Shown in pieces: positions 1 to 9,544 of a DNA stretch of 64,000 bases. The stretch's first letter is position 1; each line of letters starts with the position of its first letter. Under the pieces are notes generated by a model. That model worked only from the letters and a program-made list of their open reading frames with translations. It ran no database searches and was not told the origin of the DNA. The stretch comes from Roseateles sp. DAIF2 (GTDB taxonomy: Bacteria; Pseudomonadota; Gammaproteobacteria; Burkholderiales; Burkholderiaceae_C): the NCBI RefSeq assembly GCF_015624425.1, contig NZ_CP049919.1, positions 4,464,001 through 4,528,000 of the forward strand. The letters are read 5' to 3'. A program made the translations under genes and the position numbers.

Positions 1-1105
1 TCAGGAGCAGCGACAGCGGATCGATGTTGGAGCTGCCGACCGTGGCCCAGCTCTCGTCGACCACGCAGACCTTGGCATGCAGATAGGCCGGCGTGTACTC
101 GAAGATCCGCACGCCATGGCCCAGCAGCTCGGCGTACAGCGCCTGCGCGGCCATGCCGGCGATGCGGTAGTCCAGCTTGCCCTGCAGCAGCAGCCGCACC
201 CGCACGCCGCGCCGCGCCGCATCGCGCAGCGCGCGCCGGAAGGCATGGCCGGGATAGAAATACGGCGAGATCAGGTCGACCCGCTCGCGCGCGGCGCGGA
301 TCGCGTCGATATAGGCGCGCTCGATCGTGCGGCGCTGGCGCAGGTTGTCACGCAGCACGAAGGCGGCGCAGACCGGGGTCAGGTCTTGCCAGTCGGACTG
401 GCCGCTGCGCCGGCTGCGCCGCCCGCGCGGCATGCGCAGGCGCCGCGCCAGCCGGCGCAGGCGCCGCACCGGCTCGGGGCTGCGCACCAGGGCCAGCAAC
501 TCCTCGCCGAAGTCGCGGCCCAGCCAGGCGCGGGTCCAGACCGCGCGCGCCGCCTGCGCGATGGGTGTCACCGCCGGGCCGCGCAGCGCCACCGCGAAAT
601 CCAGCCGCGGCTCCTCGGTCTCGCCATGGTGCAGGTCGAGCCGGTCGTCGATGATGTTGATGCCGCCCACGAAGGCATGCTCGCCGTCGACCACGCAGAG
701 CTTCTGGTGCAGGCGCCGCAGCTGCCCGGGCTGCAGCCAGCGCCACCAGCGGTCGATCGGCCGGAACACCGCCAGCGCGACGCCGCTGCCCGCCAGCGCG
801 TTGCTGAGCCAGGGTAGGCTGGCCTTGGAGCCGAAGCCGTCCACCACCACCCGCACCCGCACACCGCGCGCCGCCGCGGCGCGCAGCGCCATCACCATCG
901 CGGCGCCGGCGCTGTCGCTGTGGAAGATGTAGCAGGCCACCCACACCTCGACCAGGGCCTGGTTGATCGCCGCGACCTGGGCCGGGAACAGCTCGTCGCC
1001 GCCCTTCAGCAGGCGCAGCTCGTTGCCGCCGCTGTACTCGGGCAGCGCGATCGCGTGCCAGGAGGAGACATGCTCGGCATCGCCGGGGGCGCTCACGTCG
1101 CTCAC
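1..1105 (-). CDS. clsB: Cardiolipin synthase B-type phospholipase D family protein (3' end outside window)
   Basis: Phospholipase D superfamily enzyme predicted to make cardiolipin or related phospholipids at the inner membrane. Two HKD motifs are readable: HQKLCVVDGEHAFVGG in the first half and HAKVCVVDESWATVGSSN near the left edge, each followed by a G/S-N pair as the family requires. The first is followed by a basic Arg-rich linker. The GTG start at 1105-1103 overlaps the TGA stop of the upstream gene (GTGA), which suggests translational coupling. About 368 codons are visible and the C-terminus lies beyond base 1. An endonuclease/exonuclease/phosphatase gene directly upstream matches the ybhP-clsB pair of enterobacteria (known context). 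The ClsB assignment rests on that pairing and the two HKD motifs; another PLD-family phosphatidyltransferase is possible. Confidence 0.85.
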   Translation of the reverse strand, partial: MSDVSAPGDAEHVSSWHAIALPEYSGGNELRLLKGGDELFPAQVAAINQALVEVWVACYIFHSDSAGAAMVMALRAAAARGVRVRVVVDGFGSKASLPWLSNALAGSGVALAVFRPIDRWWRWLQPGQLRRLHQKLCVVDGEHAFVGGINIIDDRLDLHHGETEEPRLDFAVALRGPAVTPIAQAARAVWTRAWLGRDFGEELLALVRSPEPVRRLRRLARRLRMPRGRRSRRSGQSDWQDLTPVCAAFVLRDNLRQRRTIERAYIDAIRAARERVDLISPYFYPGHAFRRALRDAARRGVRVRLLLQGKLDYRIAGMAAQALYAELLGHGVRIFEYTPAYLHAKVCVVDESWATVGSSNIDPLSLLL

Positions 1106-1908
1106 GCTAATTCAAACTCGGCGACCAGCGGCAGGTGGTCGGACATGCGCGCCCACACCGGGCCGCGCGGCACCTGGGTGCTGACGCAGCGCAGGCCGCG
1201 CGTGTAGATGCGGTCCAGCGAGAAGAAGGGCAGGCGCGAGGGGAAGGTGGCCAGGCGCCGCTGGCCCGGCGCCTGGGCCCGCGCCAGGCCGAACTCGCGC
1301 ATCGGCGCGTCGAGCTTCTCGCCCCAGTCGTTGAAGTCGCCGGCCACCACCAGCAGCCCCTCGGCCGGCACCTCGGCCTGGATGTACTCGGCCAGGCGCT
1401 GCACCTGGCGCACCCGGCTGCCATGCATCAGGCCCAGATGGGCCACCACCGCATGCACGGTCAGGCCCTGCCATTGCACCGGCACATGCAAGAGGCCGCG
1501 CTGCTCGAAGCGATGGTCGGAGACATCGTGGTGGCCGATCTCGCCGATCGGCCAGCGCGACAGCAGCGCATTGCCATGCTCGCCATGCTTGGTGACCGCA
1601 TTGGTGCGGTAGGCCACGTCATAGCCCTCGGGCGCCAGGAACTCGGCCTGGCCCTGATCGGGCCAGCCGAACCAGGTGCGCTGGAAGGCCTTGGCATCGG
1701 CATGGTGGAAATGGCGCACCTCCTGCAGGAACACCATGTCAGCATCCAGCGCCTCGACGCCCAGGCCCAGGTTGTGGATCTCCAGGCGCTTCTGCGGCCC
1801 GACGCCGCGCACGCCCTTGTGGATGTTGTAGGTGGCCACGCGCAGATGCGGGCTCAGGATGCTGGTCTGCGGCGGCTGCACCGTCTGCTTGAAGGCGGGG
1901 CGGATCAT
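1102..1908 (-). CDS. Endonuclease/exonuclease/phosphatase family protein (YbhP-like)
   Basis: Metal-dependent phosphoesterase of the EEP fold (DNase I/sphingomyelinase superfamily), about 268 residues. Visible family motifs, in order, are TYNIHKG (strand and first metal ligand), FLQEV (catalytic Glu), GDFNDW (Asp/Asn pair) and SDHLPL (C-terminal catalytic Asp-His). The start at 1908 (MIRPAF...) lies 7 bases after the nudB stop. A longer frame from 1962 would overlap nudB and is less likely. The 3' end overlaps the GTG of the clsB-type gene. The substrate is unknown. The pairing with clsB suggests a membrane-lipid or envelope role, but that is inference from neighbourhood only. Confidence 0.85.
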   Translation of the reverse strand: MIRPAFKQTVQPPQTSILSPHLRVATYNIHKGVRGVGPQKRLEIHNLGLGVEALDADMVFLQEVRHFHHADAKAFQRTWFGWPDQGQAEFLAPEGYDVAYRTNAVTKHGEHGNALLSRWPIGEIGHHDVSDHRFEQRGLLHVPVQWQGLTVHAVVAHLGLMHGSRVRQVQRLAEYIQAEVPAEGLLVVAGDFNDWGEKLDAPMREFGLARAQAPGQRRLATFPSRLPFFSLDRIYTRGLRCVSTQVPRGPVWARMSDHLPLVAEFELA

Positions 1909-1915
1909 GCGGACC

Positions 1916-2395
1916 TCAGGATGCGGGGGTGAAACGCGGCAGCTGCAGCACGGCCTCCGCATTGGAGGGCGAGAAGCACAGGTCGGCCGCGGCGCGCCAG
2001 GGCAGCCAGCGGTACTGCAGATGCTCGCGCGGCGCCAGCCGCACCGCGGTGCCGGCCGGCACGGTCAGGCCGAACACATGCTCGGTGTTGTGGGTCACGC
2101 CGGGCGCGTAGCGATGGCGCCAGACCGGGTAGATCTCGTAGACATTGCTCAGGCGCCAGTCGCGCAGCACCGCGCCGCTCAGGGCGATGTCGATGCCGGT
2201 CTCCTCCAGCACCTCGCGCCGCGCGGTCTGGTCCAGCGCCTCATCCGGCGCGTCCAGCGAACCGGTCACGCTCTGCCAGAAGCCGGGGCGGTCGGCCCGC
2301 TCCAGCATCAGCACCTGCAGGTCCGGCGTGTGGATCACCACCAGGACCGACTCCGGAATCTTGTAGGGCCGGGCTTGCACTGCACTCTCGCTCAT
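1916..2395 (-). CDS. nudB: Dihydroneopterin triphosphate diphosphatase NudB
   Basis: Nudix hydrolase of 159 residues, predicted to remove pyrophosphate from 7,8-dihydroneopterin triphosphate in folate synthesis. The N-terminal YKIPESVLVVIHTPD and the FWQSVTGSLD segment are characteristic of NudB. The Nudix box reads G-S-L-D...A-RREVLEETGI, with the REVLEETG core intact (residues about 46-68). In many Burkholderiales nudB directly follows aspS. Here about 5.2 kb of unrelated genes lies between them, although both are still on the minus strand. The following endonuclease-family gene starts within 8 bases, so nudB probably leads an operon with it and clsB. Confidence 0.9.
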   Translation of the reverse strand: MSESAVQARPYKIPESVLVVIHTPDLQVLMLERADRPGFWQSVTGSLDAPDEALDQTARREVLEETGIDIALSGAVLRDWRLSNVYEIYPVWRHRYAPGVTHNTEHVFGLTVPAGTAVRLAPREHLQYRWLPWRAAADLCFSPSNAEAVLQLPRFTPAS

Positions 2396-2441
2396 GCGGC
2401 AAGCATAGCGGAGGCGTGGCGCGCCGCGGCCGACTTGATGA

Positions 2442-3365
2442 TCAACGCTGGCGCTGGCTCCACAGCACGCCGGCCGCGATCAGCAGCATGCCGGCCAGGG
2501 TCACGCCGTCCGGCCGCTCGCCGAACAGCGGCAGCGCCAGCACCGCGGCCAGCACCGGGGTCAGCGCGCCGGCGGTGGCGCTGCGCTGCGCGCCCAGGCG
2601 GGCCACCGCGACGCTGTAGCTGAGCGTCGAGATCAGGCCGACACCGAGACCCTGCAGCGCCAGCTGCAGCAGCAGCTGATCGCGGCTCAGCGTGACCAGC
2701 AGCAACGGCGCCTGCCACCATTGCCACAGCAGCCAGGGCGCGAGCAGCAGCAGCGAGACGCTGGAGATCAGCGCCGCCGCCTCCAGCGGCGTCAGCCGCG
2801 CCTGGCGCAGCGCCAGGGTGTAGGCCGACCACATCACACTGCCCAGCAGGAACAGCGCATAGCCCTGGGCCCGACCGACCTCCCCGGCCTGCAACGCCAG
2901 CATCGTCGCGACACCGGCCGCGATGCACAACAGGGCCGGCCAGCGCGCCAGCGCCTGGCGCCCATGCAGGGCCGCGGCCAGCAGCGCGGTGAAGAGCGGC
3001 AGGGTGCCGGGGATCAGGGTCGCGCCATCGGCCACCGGCGCATGGCGCATGCCCCAGCCGGCGATCAGGAAGTAAGGCAGGCCGGCGCCCGCCACGATCA
3101 GCAGCAGCAGGCGGCGCGGCAGGGCCAGCAGGCGATGGCGGGCGCGCCACAGCAGCGGCGCGAACAGCAGGCCGGCCGGCCCGAAGCGGATCAGCGCCAG
3201 CTCGGCCGGCGGCAGCGCGGCACGCGCACCGGCGCGCAGCGAGACGAAGAAGCCGGCCCAGATGCACAGGGTCAGGCCCAGCGCGGCCCAGCCCAGCCAG
3301 AGGCCGCGGCTGGCGGCGGGATCGCCCGGGGCGATGGCGATGGGAGGCTGGGCGGGATGGGACAT
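2442..3365 (-). CDS. DMT-superfamily (EamA) transporter
   Basis: Integral membrane protein of about 307 residues with two EamA repeats and roughly ten hydrophobic segments, typical of drug/metabolite exporters. The second repeat carries the usual SATAGALTPVLAAVLALPLFGE-type helix-turn near the C-terminus. ATG 3365 (MSHPAQ...) is chosen because the family begins just before its first helix (GWAALGLTLC...). An upstream ATG at 3437 would add a non-hydrophobic tail reaching into the promoter region. It is divergent from an Lrp/AsnC regulator, the classical arrangement for amino-acid exporters. Export of an amino acid or related metabolite under control of that regulator is therefore inferred; the substrate is unknown. 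Confidence 0.88.
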   Translation of the reverse strand: MSHPAQPPIAIAPGDPAASRGLWLGWAALGLTLCIWAGFFVSLRAGARAALPPAELALIRFGPAGLLFAPLLWRARHRLLALPRRLLLLIVAGAGLPYFLIAGWGMRHAPVADGATLIPGTLPLFTALLAAALHGRQALARWPALLCIAAGVATMLALQAGEVGRAQGYALFLLGSVMWSAYTLALRQARLTPLEAAALISSVSLLLLAPWLLWQWWQAPLLLVTLSRDQLLLQLALQGLGVGLISTLSYSVAVARLGAQRSATAGALTPVLAAVLALPLFGERPDGVTLAGMLLIAAGVLWSQRQR

Positions 3366-3502
3366 CGGGACAACTGCTCGGAAAACGGCTCGGCCGCGAT
3401 TGTCCGGCGCCACCCGGGGCGACAAGCACCAATCCAAGCCTCATCACCCCATCAATGCGATTGTTTTCACCAATAAAATCAAATCATTTGGCGATTTTCA
3501 CC
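3366..3502. promoter_or_regulatory. Divergent promoter region between EamA transporter and Lrp regulator
   Basis: This 137-base gap is AT-rich in its right half, unlike the surrounding genes. It contains an imperfect direct repeat: GCGATTGTTTTCACC at 3457-3471 and GCGATTTTCACC at 3491-3502, the second ending directly at the regulator's ATG, with CAATAAAATCAAATCATTT between them. AT-rich repeats of this kind are plausible Lrp-family sites, but no consensus -35/-10 pair was identified with confidence. Confidence 0.4.
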
Positions 3503-3964
3503 ATGGACCGTATCGACCTGCAATTGCTGGACCTCTTGCAACGCGAGGGCCGGCTCACGGTGGCCGAGCTGGCCGAGCGGGTGGCGCTGTCGCAAAGCCC
3601 CTGCGCGCGCCGCCTCAAGCGCCTGGAGGACGGCGGCCTGATCGCCGGCTACCGCGCGGTGCTGGACCGCCAGGCGCTGCGCCTGGCCAGCACGGTGTTC
3701 GTCAATGTGCGGCTGATGCACCACCGTGCCGATGCGGTGCAGCAGTTCGAGGCCGCGATGCAGGCGATGGACGAGGTGATCAGTTGCCATGTGGTCTCGG
3801 GCAGCCATGACTACCTGCTGGAGGTGGTGGTCGGTACCCTGGGCGACTACGAGCAGATCGTGCGCCGGCTGCAGGCCCTGCCGGTGGTGCAGGACATCAA
3901 CAGCAGCTTCGCGATCCGCTGCGTCAAGAGCGGCGCGCCGCTGCCGCTGCGCCTGCCGGACTAG
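3503..3964 (+). CDS. Lrp/AsnC family transcriptional regulator
   Basis: DNA-binding regulator of 153 residues. The N-terminus (MDRIDLQLLDLLQREGRLTV) is the standard Lrp start, followed by the winged helix-turn-helix (VAELAERVALSQSPCARRLKRL) and a C-terminal RAM/AsnC ligand-binding domain with the conserved SGSHDYLLEV strand. ATG 3503 is chosen because homologues begin with this sequence; an in-frame ATG at 3455 would add 16 residues inside the AT-rich promoter. There is no clear Shine-Dalgarno sequence, because the direct repeat GCGATTTTCACC abuts the ATG. It probably controls the divergent EamA transporter and itself. Confidence 0.92.
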   Translation: MDRIDLQLLDLLQREGRLTVAELAERVALSQSPCARRLKRLEDGGLIAGYRAVLDRQALRLASTVFVNVRLMHHRADAVQQFEAAMQAMDEVISCHVVSGSHDYLLEVVVGTLGDYEQIVRRLQALPVVQDINSSFAIRCVKSGAPLPLRLPD

Positions 3965-3994
3965 GGCCTGTTAGCACTGCGGCAGCAGGCCCTA
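3962..3994 (+). terminator. Inverted repeat overlapping the stop codon of the Lrp gene
   Basis: A perfect 9-base stem TAGGGCCTG (3962-3970) / CAGGCCCTA (3986-3994) with a 15-base loop begins exactly on the TAG stop codon of the Lrp gene. No U-run follows directly; a short T-run occurs only around 4014-4019. It is probably a stabilising or terminating 3' hairpin rather than a canonical intrinsic terminator. Confidence 0.4.
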
Positions 3995-4197
3995 ATGCGC
4001 GCCTGTCGCCCCTCTTTTTGCCGCTAGCAACATTGTTGCCGTGATCGCGACCGACAGATGTCCAACCGGACGCCCAGGTAAAGCGGTTGCCACAGTTAAG
4101 GCGCCGGCGGCCCGGTGTTTCGAAGCCTTATCGGGGATCCCGAAAAAAACCGCACTTCTAGGATGCGAGCCATCCCAGCAGACGACGGAGTTTTTCG

Positions 4198-4575
4198 ATG
4201 AATGTGAATCCCCTCAGCGCCCTGTCCAATGCCCTGCCCAGCGTGGCCACGCCGGCACGCGGCGTCAGCGGCAGCTTCGAGCTGAACGCCCGCGAGTACG
4301 GCCCGGTGGCGGCCACCGCGATCAGCGCGGTGCAGCTGGCCGGCGAGGCGGCCGAGAGCGTGTGCCACTTCAGCACCGAGAGCCTGGCCAAGCTGGGCCG
4401 CGGCGCCGAGCGCGCGGTCGACGGCGTGGTGGACACGGTGGAGGACGGGCTGGAGGCGGTCGGCGACGCGGCCGAGAGCGTCTACGACGGAGCCACCACC
4501 GCGGCGCAGAACATTGCCGGCTACGCGACCCTGGGCCTGGCCGCCGGCCGGCGCCTGGTCAACGAGCTGGTCTGA
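4198..4575 (+). CDS. Small alanine-rich helical protein of unknown function
   Basis: This 125-residue protein is rich in Ala, Val and Glu. It has no signal peptide, no cysteine cluster and only one cysteine (VCHFST). The region from about residue 35 to 115 looks amphipathic and helical, with regularly spaced small residues (AAESV occurs twice, around residues 52-56 and 91-95), suggesting an internal duplication. A GGAG sequence sits about 8 bases before ATG 4198. The TGA stop overlaps the ATG of the following lipoprotein gene (TGATG), so the two are probably translationally coupled and co-transcribed with the FlgH-like gene. No family was recognised. Confidence 0.75.
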   Translation: MNVNPLSALSNALPSVATPARGVSGSFELNAREYGPVAATAISAVQLAGEAAESVCHFSTESLAKLGRGAERAVDGVVDTVEDGLEAVGDAAESVYDGATTAAQNIAGYATLGLAAGRRLVNELV

Positions 4576-5123
4576 TGGCGCGCGCGCGCGCCCTCCTGCT
4601 CATCGCCCCGCTGCTCGCCGCGGCGCTGTCGAGCGGCTGCTCGGTGTTCAGCCCGGCCCCGGCCTGGGAACTGATCAAGGCCGGCTCCGGCGTGGCCGGC
4701 ACCGCGCTGGCCTACGGCCCCTCGCGGGCCAGCCAGACCGTGCACCATGGCGAGCCGGTGCCCGGCAGCGTCTGCATCGAGTTCAACCGAGACGTGCAGT
4801 CCGGCGAGCTGGTGCCGGCGCTGCAGGCCGAGCTGCGTGGGCAGCGTGTCGCCAGCCGCGTCTACGAGGCCGGCACCGACTGGCCGGACTGCCGCATCTG
4901 GCTGCGCTATGTGGCCAGCATCCAATGGGGCGAGCCGCCGCTGTCCAGCGGCTACAAGCCCTATCTGAGCGCCGCCGCGCTCAGCCTGCACCATGCCGAC
5001 GGCCGCCTGCTGTCCAGCAGCAGCTACCAGCTCGACGACGGGCTCGGCATGGGGCGCTGGAGCTCGACCCGCGACAAGCTGGCGCCGGTGGTGAAGGCGC
5101 TGCTGACCGGCTTCGAGAACTGA
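4575..5123 (+). CDS. Predicted outer-membrane lipoprotein, Sbal_3080-like
   Basis: Lipoprotein of 182 residues. The signal peptide ends in a lipobox (ALSSGC, Cys about residue 19). After it come a short linker, a VCIEF segment and a C-terminal half with two further Cys (VCIEF and DCRIWLRY). The pattern of one Cys strand, a helix, a second Cys-containing strand (LRYVASIQW) and a final KLAPVVKALL helix resembles small lipoproteins of the Sbal_3080 type, but this is pattern recognition and not a confirmed hit. It starts by TGATG overlap with the upstream small gene. An FlgH-like gene follows 34 bases later, so an envelope-associated complex is possible. Specific function unknown. Confidence 0.7.
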   Translation: MARARALLLIAPLLAAALSSGCSVFSPAPAWELIKAGSGVAGTALAYGPSRASQTVHHGEPVPGSVCIEFNRDVQSGELVPALQAELRGQRVASRVYEAGTDWPDCRIWLRYVASIQWGEPPLSSGYKPYLSAAALSLHHADGRLLSSSSYQLDDGLGMGRWSSTRDKLAPVVKALLTGFEN

Positions 5124-5157
5124 AAAAGAAAGAACACCAATGACAGAGGGAATCTCC

Positions 5158-5850
5158 ATGCATTCACGCCGCCGCTTCGGCGCGCTTGCGCTCGCCGCCC
5201 TGCTGGCCGGCTGCGCCGGCGGCCCGCCGCCCAGCATCGTGCACGGCCCGCTGATCGCGCCGCCGATGCAGCCCGCCACCTATGTGGAGCGAGTCAACAA
5301 GGGCGGCATCTACCAGCCGCATATGCAGACCACCAGCCTGTTCTCCAACGAGAAGAAGCCGCGCCAGATCGGCGACTCGGTGAAGGTGGACATCGCCGAG
5401 CATCTGCGCGCCAGCCAGAAGCAGGCCACCGACACCAGCCGCGACAACAAGCTGGCGGTCAAGGGCCCGGGCGGCAGCCAGGCCGGCGGCCTGCTCGGCT
5501 CGATCCTGAATGCCGATGCCCGCGCCTCCGGCAACGACGCCTTCAAGGGCTCGGGCCAGACCGAGAGCACGAGCAGCTTCGCCGCGCAGCTGGCGGCGGC
5601 GGTGATCAATGTGCTGCCCAACGGCCATCTGGTGGTCGCCGGCGAGCGCAGCATGGCCTTCAACGGCGGCGTCAGCACCCTGCGCTTTTCCGGCGTGGTC
5701 GACCCCCGCGACATCAAGCCGGGCAATGTGGTGGCCTCGGTCGATGTCGTCAACGCGCGGCTGGAGGTGGCCGGCCAGGGCGATGTCTCCGAGGCCGCGC
5801 AGCGCAACTGGCTGCAGCGCGTGCTGACGCAGAGCCTGTCGGTCTGGTAA
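5158..5850 (+). CDS. FlgH-like lipoprotein (flagellar L-ring protein family)
   Basis: Protein of 230 residues with a lipobox signal peptide (LLAGC, Cys about residue 19). Its middle and C-terminal segments resemble FlgH: IGDSVKVDIAE (FlgH GD-x-L-T-V-x-I-x-E), LPNGHLVVAGER and LRFSGVVDPRDIKPGN match the family's NG-x-L-x-I-x-G-E and SG-x-V-R-P-x-D-I motifs. ATG 5158 is chosen because AGAGGG precedes it at good spacing; an in-frame ATG at 5140 has weaker support. FlgH forms the outer-membrane L-ring and is normally encoded inside a flagellar operon. No other flagellar gene lies nearby, so this may be a diverged paralogue serving another outer-membrane assembly. The TPR gene converges on it with a 12-base gap. 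Confidence 0.8.
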   Translation: MHSRRRFGALALAALLAGCAGGPPPSIVHGPLIAPPMQPATYVERVNKGGIYQPHMQTTSLFSNEKKPRQIGDSVKVDIAEHLRASQKQATDTSRDNKLAVKGPGGSQAGGLLGSILNADARASGNDAFKGSGQTESTSSFAAQLAAAVINVLPNGHLVVAGERSMAFNGGVSTLRFSGVVDPRDIKPGNVVASVDVVNARLEVAGQGDVSEAAQRNWLQRVLTQSLSVW

Positions 5851-5862
5851 GTCTGCGACCTC

Positions 5863-7530
5863 TCAGGCCTTGCGCAGCGCGCGCTCCAGCCGCTCGGCCT
5901 GCAGGCCCAGGCGCTCGGCCAGCACCGCCAGCGCGGCCCGGTCCAGGGGCTCCAGCTGCAGCAGGCGCTGCAGCTGACGCGTCGCGGCGGCCAGCGCGGC
6001 GACCTCGTCGGCATGCGGCGTCGGGGCCGCCGCGGCCTGGCGCTGGCGCGCCTGCTGCAGCTGCGCCAGCAGCCGCTCCAGCAGCGCTGCCAGGCGGCCG
6101 GCGCGGCTGAGGTCGGCGCGCGGCCAGGCCGCGCCGGGCTCGCGCAGCAGCCACAGCAGCGCCACCAGCCGGCCGTCCAGGCGCAGGCCCAGCTCCAGCC
6201 GGGTCTGGCGCCCGCCGCCGGCCAGGGCCTCACCCAGCTCGACCCGCCAGGGATGGCTGGCCGCATCGGCGGCCAGCAGCGGCGCGCCGGGCGCCGACAG
6301 CGCATGCAGATAGCCGGGCACGCGCGCCGCCGTCAGCGGTGCCATCGCGTCGCCGGTGGCGAGCAGCGGCAGGAAGCGGCCATTGCCGCCCTCGTCCCAC
6401 CACAGCTGCAGGCCGGACAGGCCCAGGCCCTCGAGCAGGCGCGGCAGCAGACGCTGCCAGGCGACGATGAAGTCCTGCGAGCTCTCCAGGGTCCAGGCCT
6501 GGCCCGCCAGTTCCAGCAGCAGCGCATCGGCGCCGGCGGGATCGGTGTCGAAGCGCGCCAGCGCCTCCAGCCCGGCCGGCATCTGGCTCTGGTTCATCGA
6601 GGCCTCGAGCCGGTGGCTCTGCTGGGCATGGTGCCAGCTGGGGCCCAGCTCGCCGCGCTCGCGCATCAGGTCGGCCAGGCGGCCATGCGCCAGGGCCTGC
6701 AGCGAGCGCGACTGCAGGGTTTCGGCCAAGGCCAGGGCCTCGTTGGCATGCCGCAGCGCCACCTCGCCCTCCTGCAGCTCGCTCTGCAGCAGCGCGGCCT
6801 GGCCCTCCAGCCAGAGATAGCCGCAGGCGCGCGCCAGGGCCAGCGCCTCCTGCGCCAGGCGCAGCGCCAGCACCGTGTCGCCGCGGTCGCGGGCGCAGCG
6901 CGCGTGGTGCCAGATCGCCTCGGCCTGGTAGTCGCGGTGGCCGGCCTCGCGCGCGGCGGCGAAGGCCTCGTCCAACGCCGGCAGCGCGGCCTGCGGCCCC
7001 TGCGTGGCGCGCAAGGAGGCGGCACGGTTCAGCGCGATCTTGGCGCGCAGATAGGCGTCGCGCGACAGGCGCGCGTAATGCGCCTCCGCCTCCTCCAGCA
7101 CGCGGCCGCCGCGCGCCCATTCACCCAGCGCGTAGCAGAGGTGGGCCAGACCGATGCGCGCCAGGCAGGCGCTGCGCGAATCGTCACCGGCCCAATGCAG
7201 GGTCTGGCTCCAGGCATTGCAGGCCTGGTTGTAGTCGCCGCGCTGGTAATGCAGCCGGCCCAGCGCCTCGCTGAGCTCGGCCGCCTCGGCCAGGGCGCGC
7301 TGGCGCTCGGCCTGGGCCAGCGCGGCCTCCAGCTCGTCCTGCAGCTCGGCCGCACGGCCCAGGCGCTCCAGCACGAAGAAGGTGCCCTGCAGCGCGGCGC
7401 GCGTCACTGCCGGCTCGCGCTGGCTGCCCTGCATCAGGCGCTGCAGCCGCGGCAGCACCAGCCCCGGGCGGCGCATCACCAGGCGTTCCCAGCGGGCCTT
7501 CTCCGCGGCACCGAGACCGGTCTTGTTCAT
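5863..7530 (-). CDS. TPR-repeat protein with a C-terminal GAF-like region
   Basis: Predicted cytoplasmic protein of 555 residues with no signal peptide. Residues about 50-330 are helical tandem TPR-like repeats (YQRGDYNQACNAWSQ, GEWARGGRVLEEAEAHY, GDTVLALRLAQEALALA). Residues about 345-500 resemble a GAF-type sensor fold (SSQDFIVAWQRLLPRLLEGLG, then LPLLATGD and strand-rich segments). The last 70 residues are a leucine-rich helix. No kinase, GGDEF, EAL or DNA-binding domain follows, so the output is unclear. ATG 7530 (MNKTGL) is preferred over 7581, which would extend the protein into the intergenic region toward the aspS terminator. It may act as a scaffold or sensor through protein partners; no function is assigned. 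Confidence 0.75.
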   Translation of the reverse strand: MNKTGLGAAEKARWERLVMRRPGLVLPRLQRLMQGSQREPAVTRAALQGTFFVLERLGRAAELQDELEAALAQAERQRALAEAAELSEALGRLHYQRGDYNQACNAWSQTLHWAGDDSRSACLARIGLAHLCYALGEWARGGRVLEEAEAHYARLSRDAYLRAKIALNRAASLRATQGPQAALPALDEAFAAAREAGHRDYQAEAIWHHARCARDRGDTVLALRLAQEALALARACGYLWLEGQAALLQSELQEGEVALRHANEALALAETLQSRSLQALAHGRLADLMRERGELGPSWHHAQQSHRLEASMNQSQMPAGLEALARFDTDPAGADALLLELAGQAWTLESSQDFIVAWQRLLPRLLEGLGLSGLQLWWDEGGNGRFLPLLATGDAMAPLTAARVPGYLHALSAPGAPLLAADAASHPWRVELGEALAGGGRQTRLELGLRLDGRLVALLWLLREPGAAWPRADLSRAGRLAALLERLLAQLQQARQRQAAAAPTPHADEVAALAAATRQLQRLLQLEPLDRAALAVLAERLGLQAERLERALRKA

Positions 7531-7582
7531 CGCTTGTTCAATCGTTCGTGTTGCGAAGCAAGGCGCAAGCATAGCGGGCAAT

Positions 7583-7607
7583 AAAAAGGCGCCCCGCGGG
7601 GCGCCTT
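7583..7607 (-). terminator. Rho-independent terminator of aspS
   Basis: A perfect 10-base stem AAGGCGCCCC / GGGGCGCCTT with loop GC occupies 7586-7607. Read on the minus strand it is followed by TTTTTAT, so it is a canonical intrinsic terminator located about 25 bases after the aspS stop. It also insulates the downstream TPR gene from aspS transcription. Confidence 0.9.
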
Positions 7608-7632
7608 CTCATCGTTCGCCGGAGCGCGAGGC

Positions 7633-9426
<1,794 letters not shown>

Positions 9427-9544
9427 GATTGTTTTCTCCGGATGCTTGGGGCCTTCTCCTCCTCGGGAGTCGGCCGGGTATTCGTGGTCGGCTGGAGCAC
9501 TGGCAGGCGGTATGCCCTCAGGGTTGAACGCGTGCTGACGGCGC

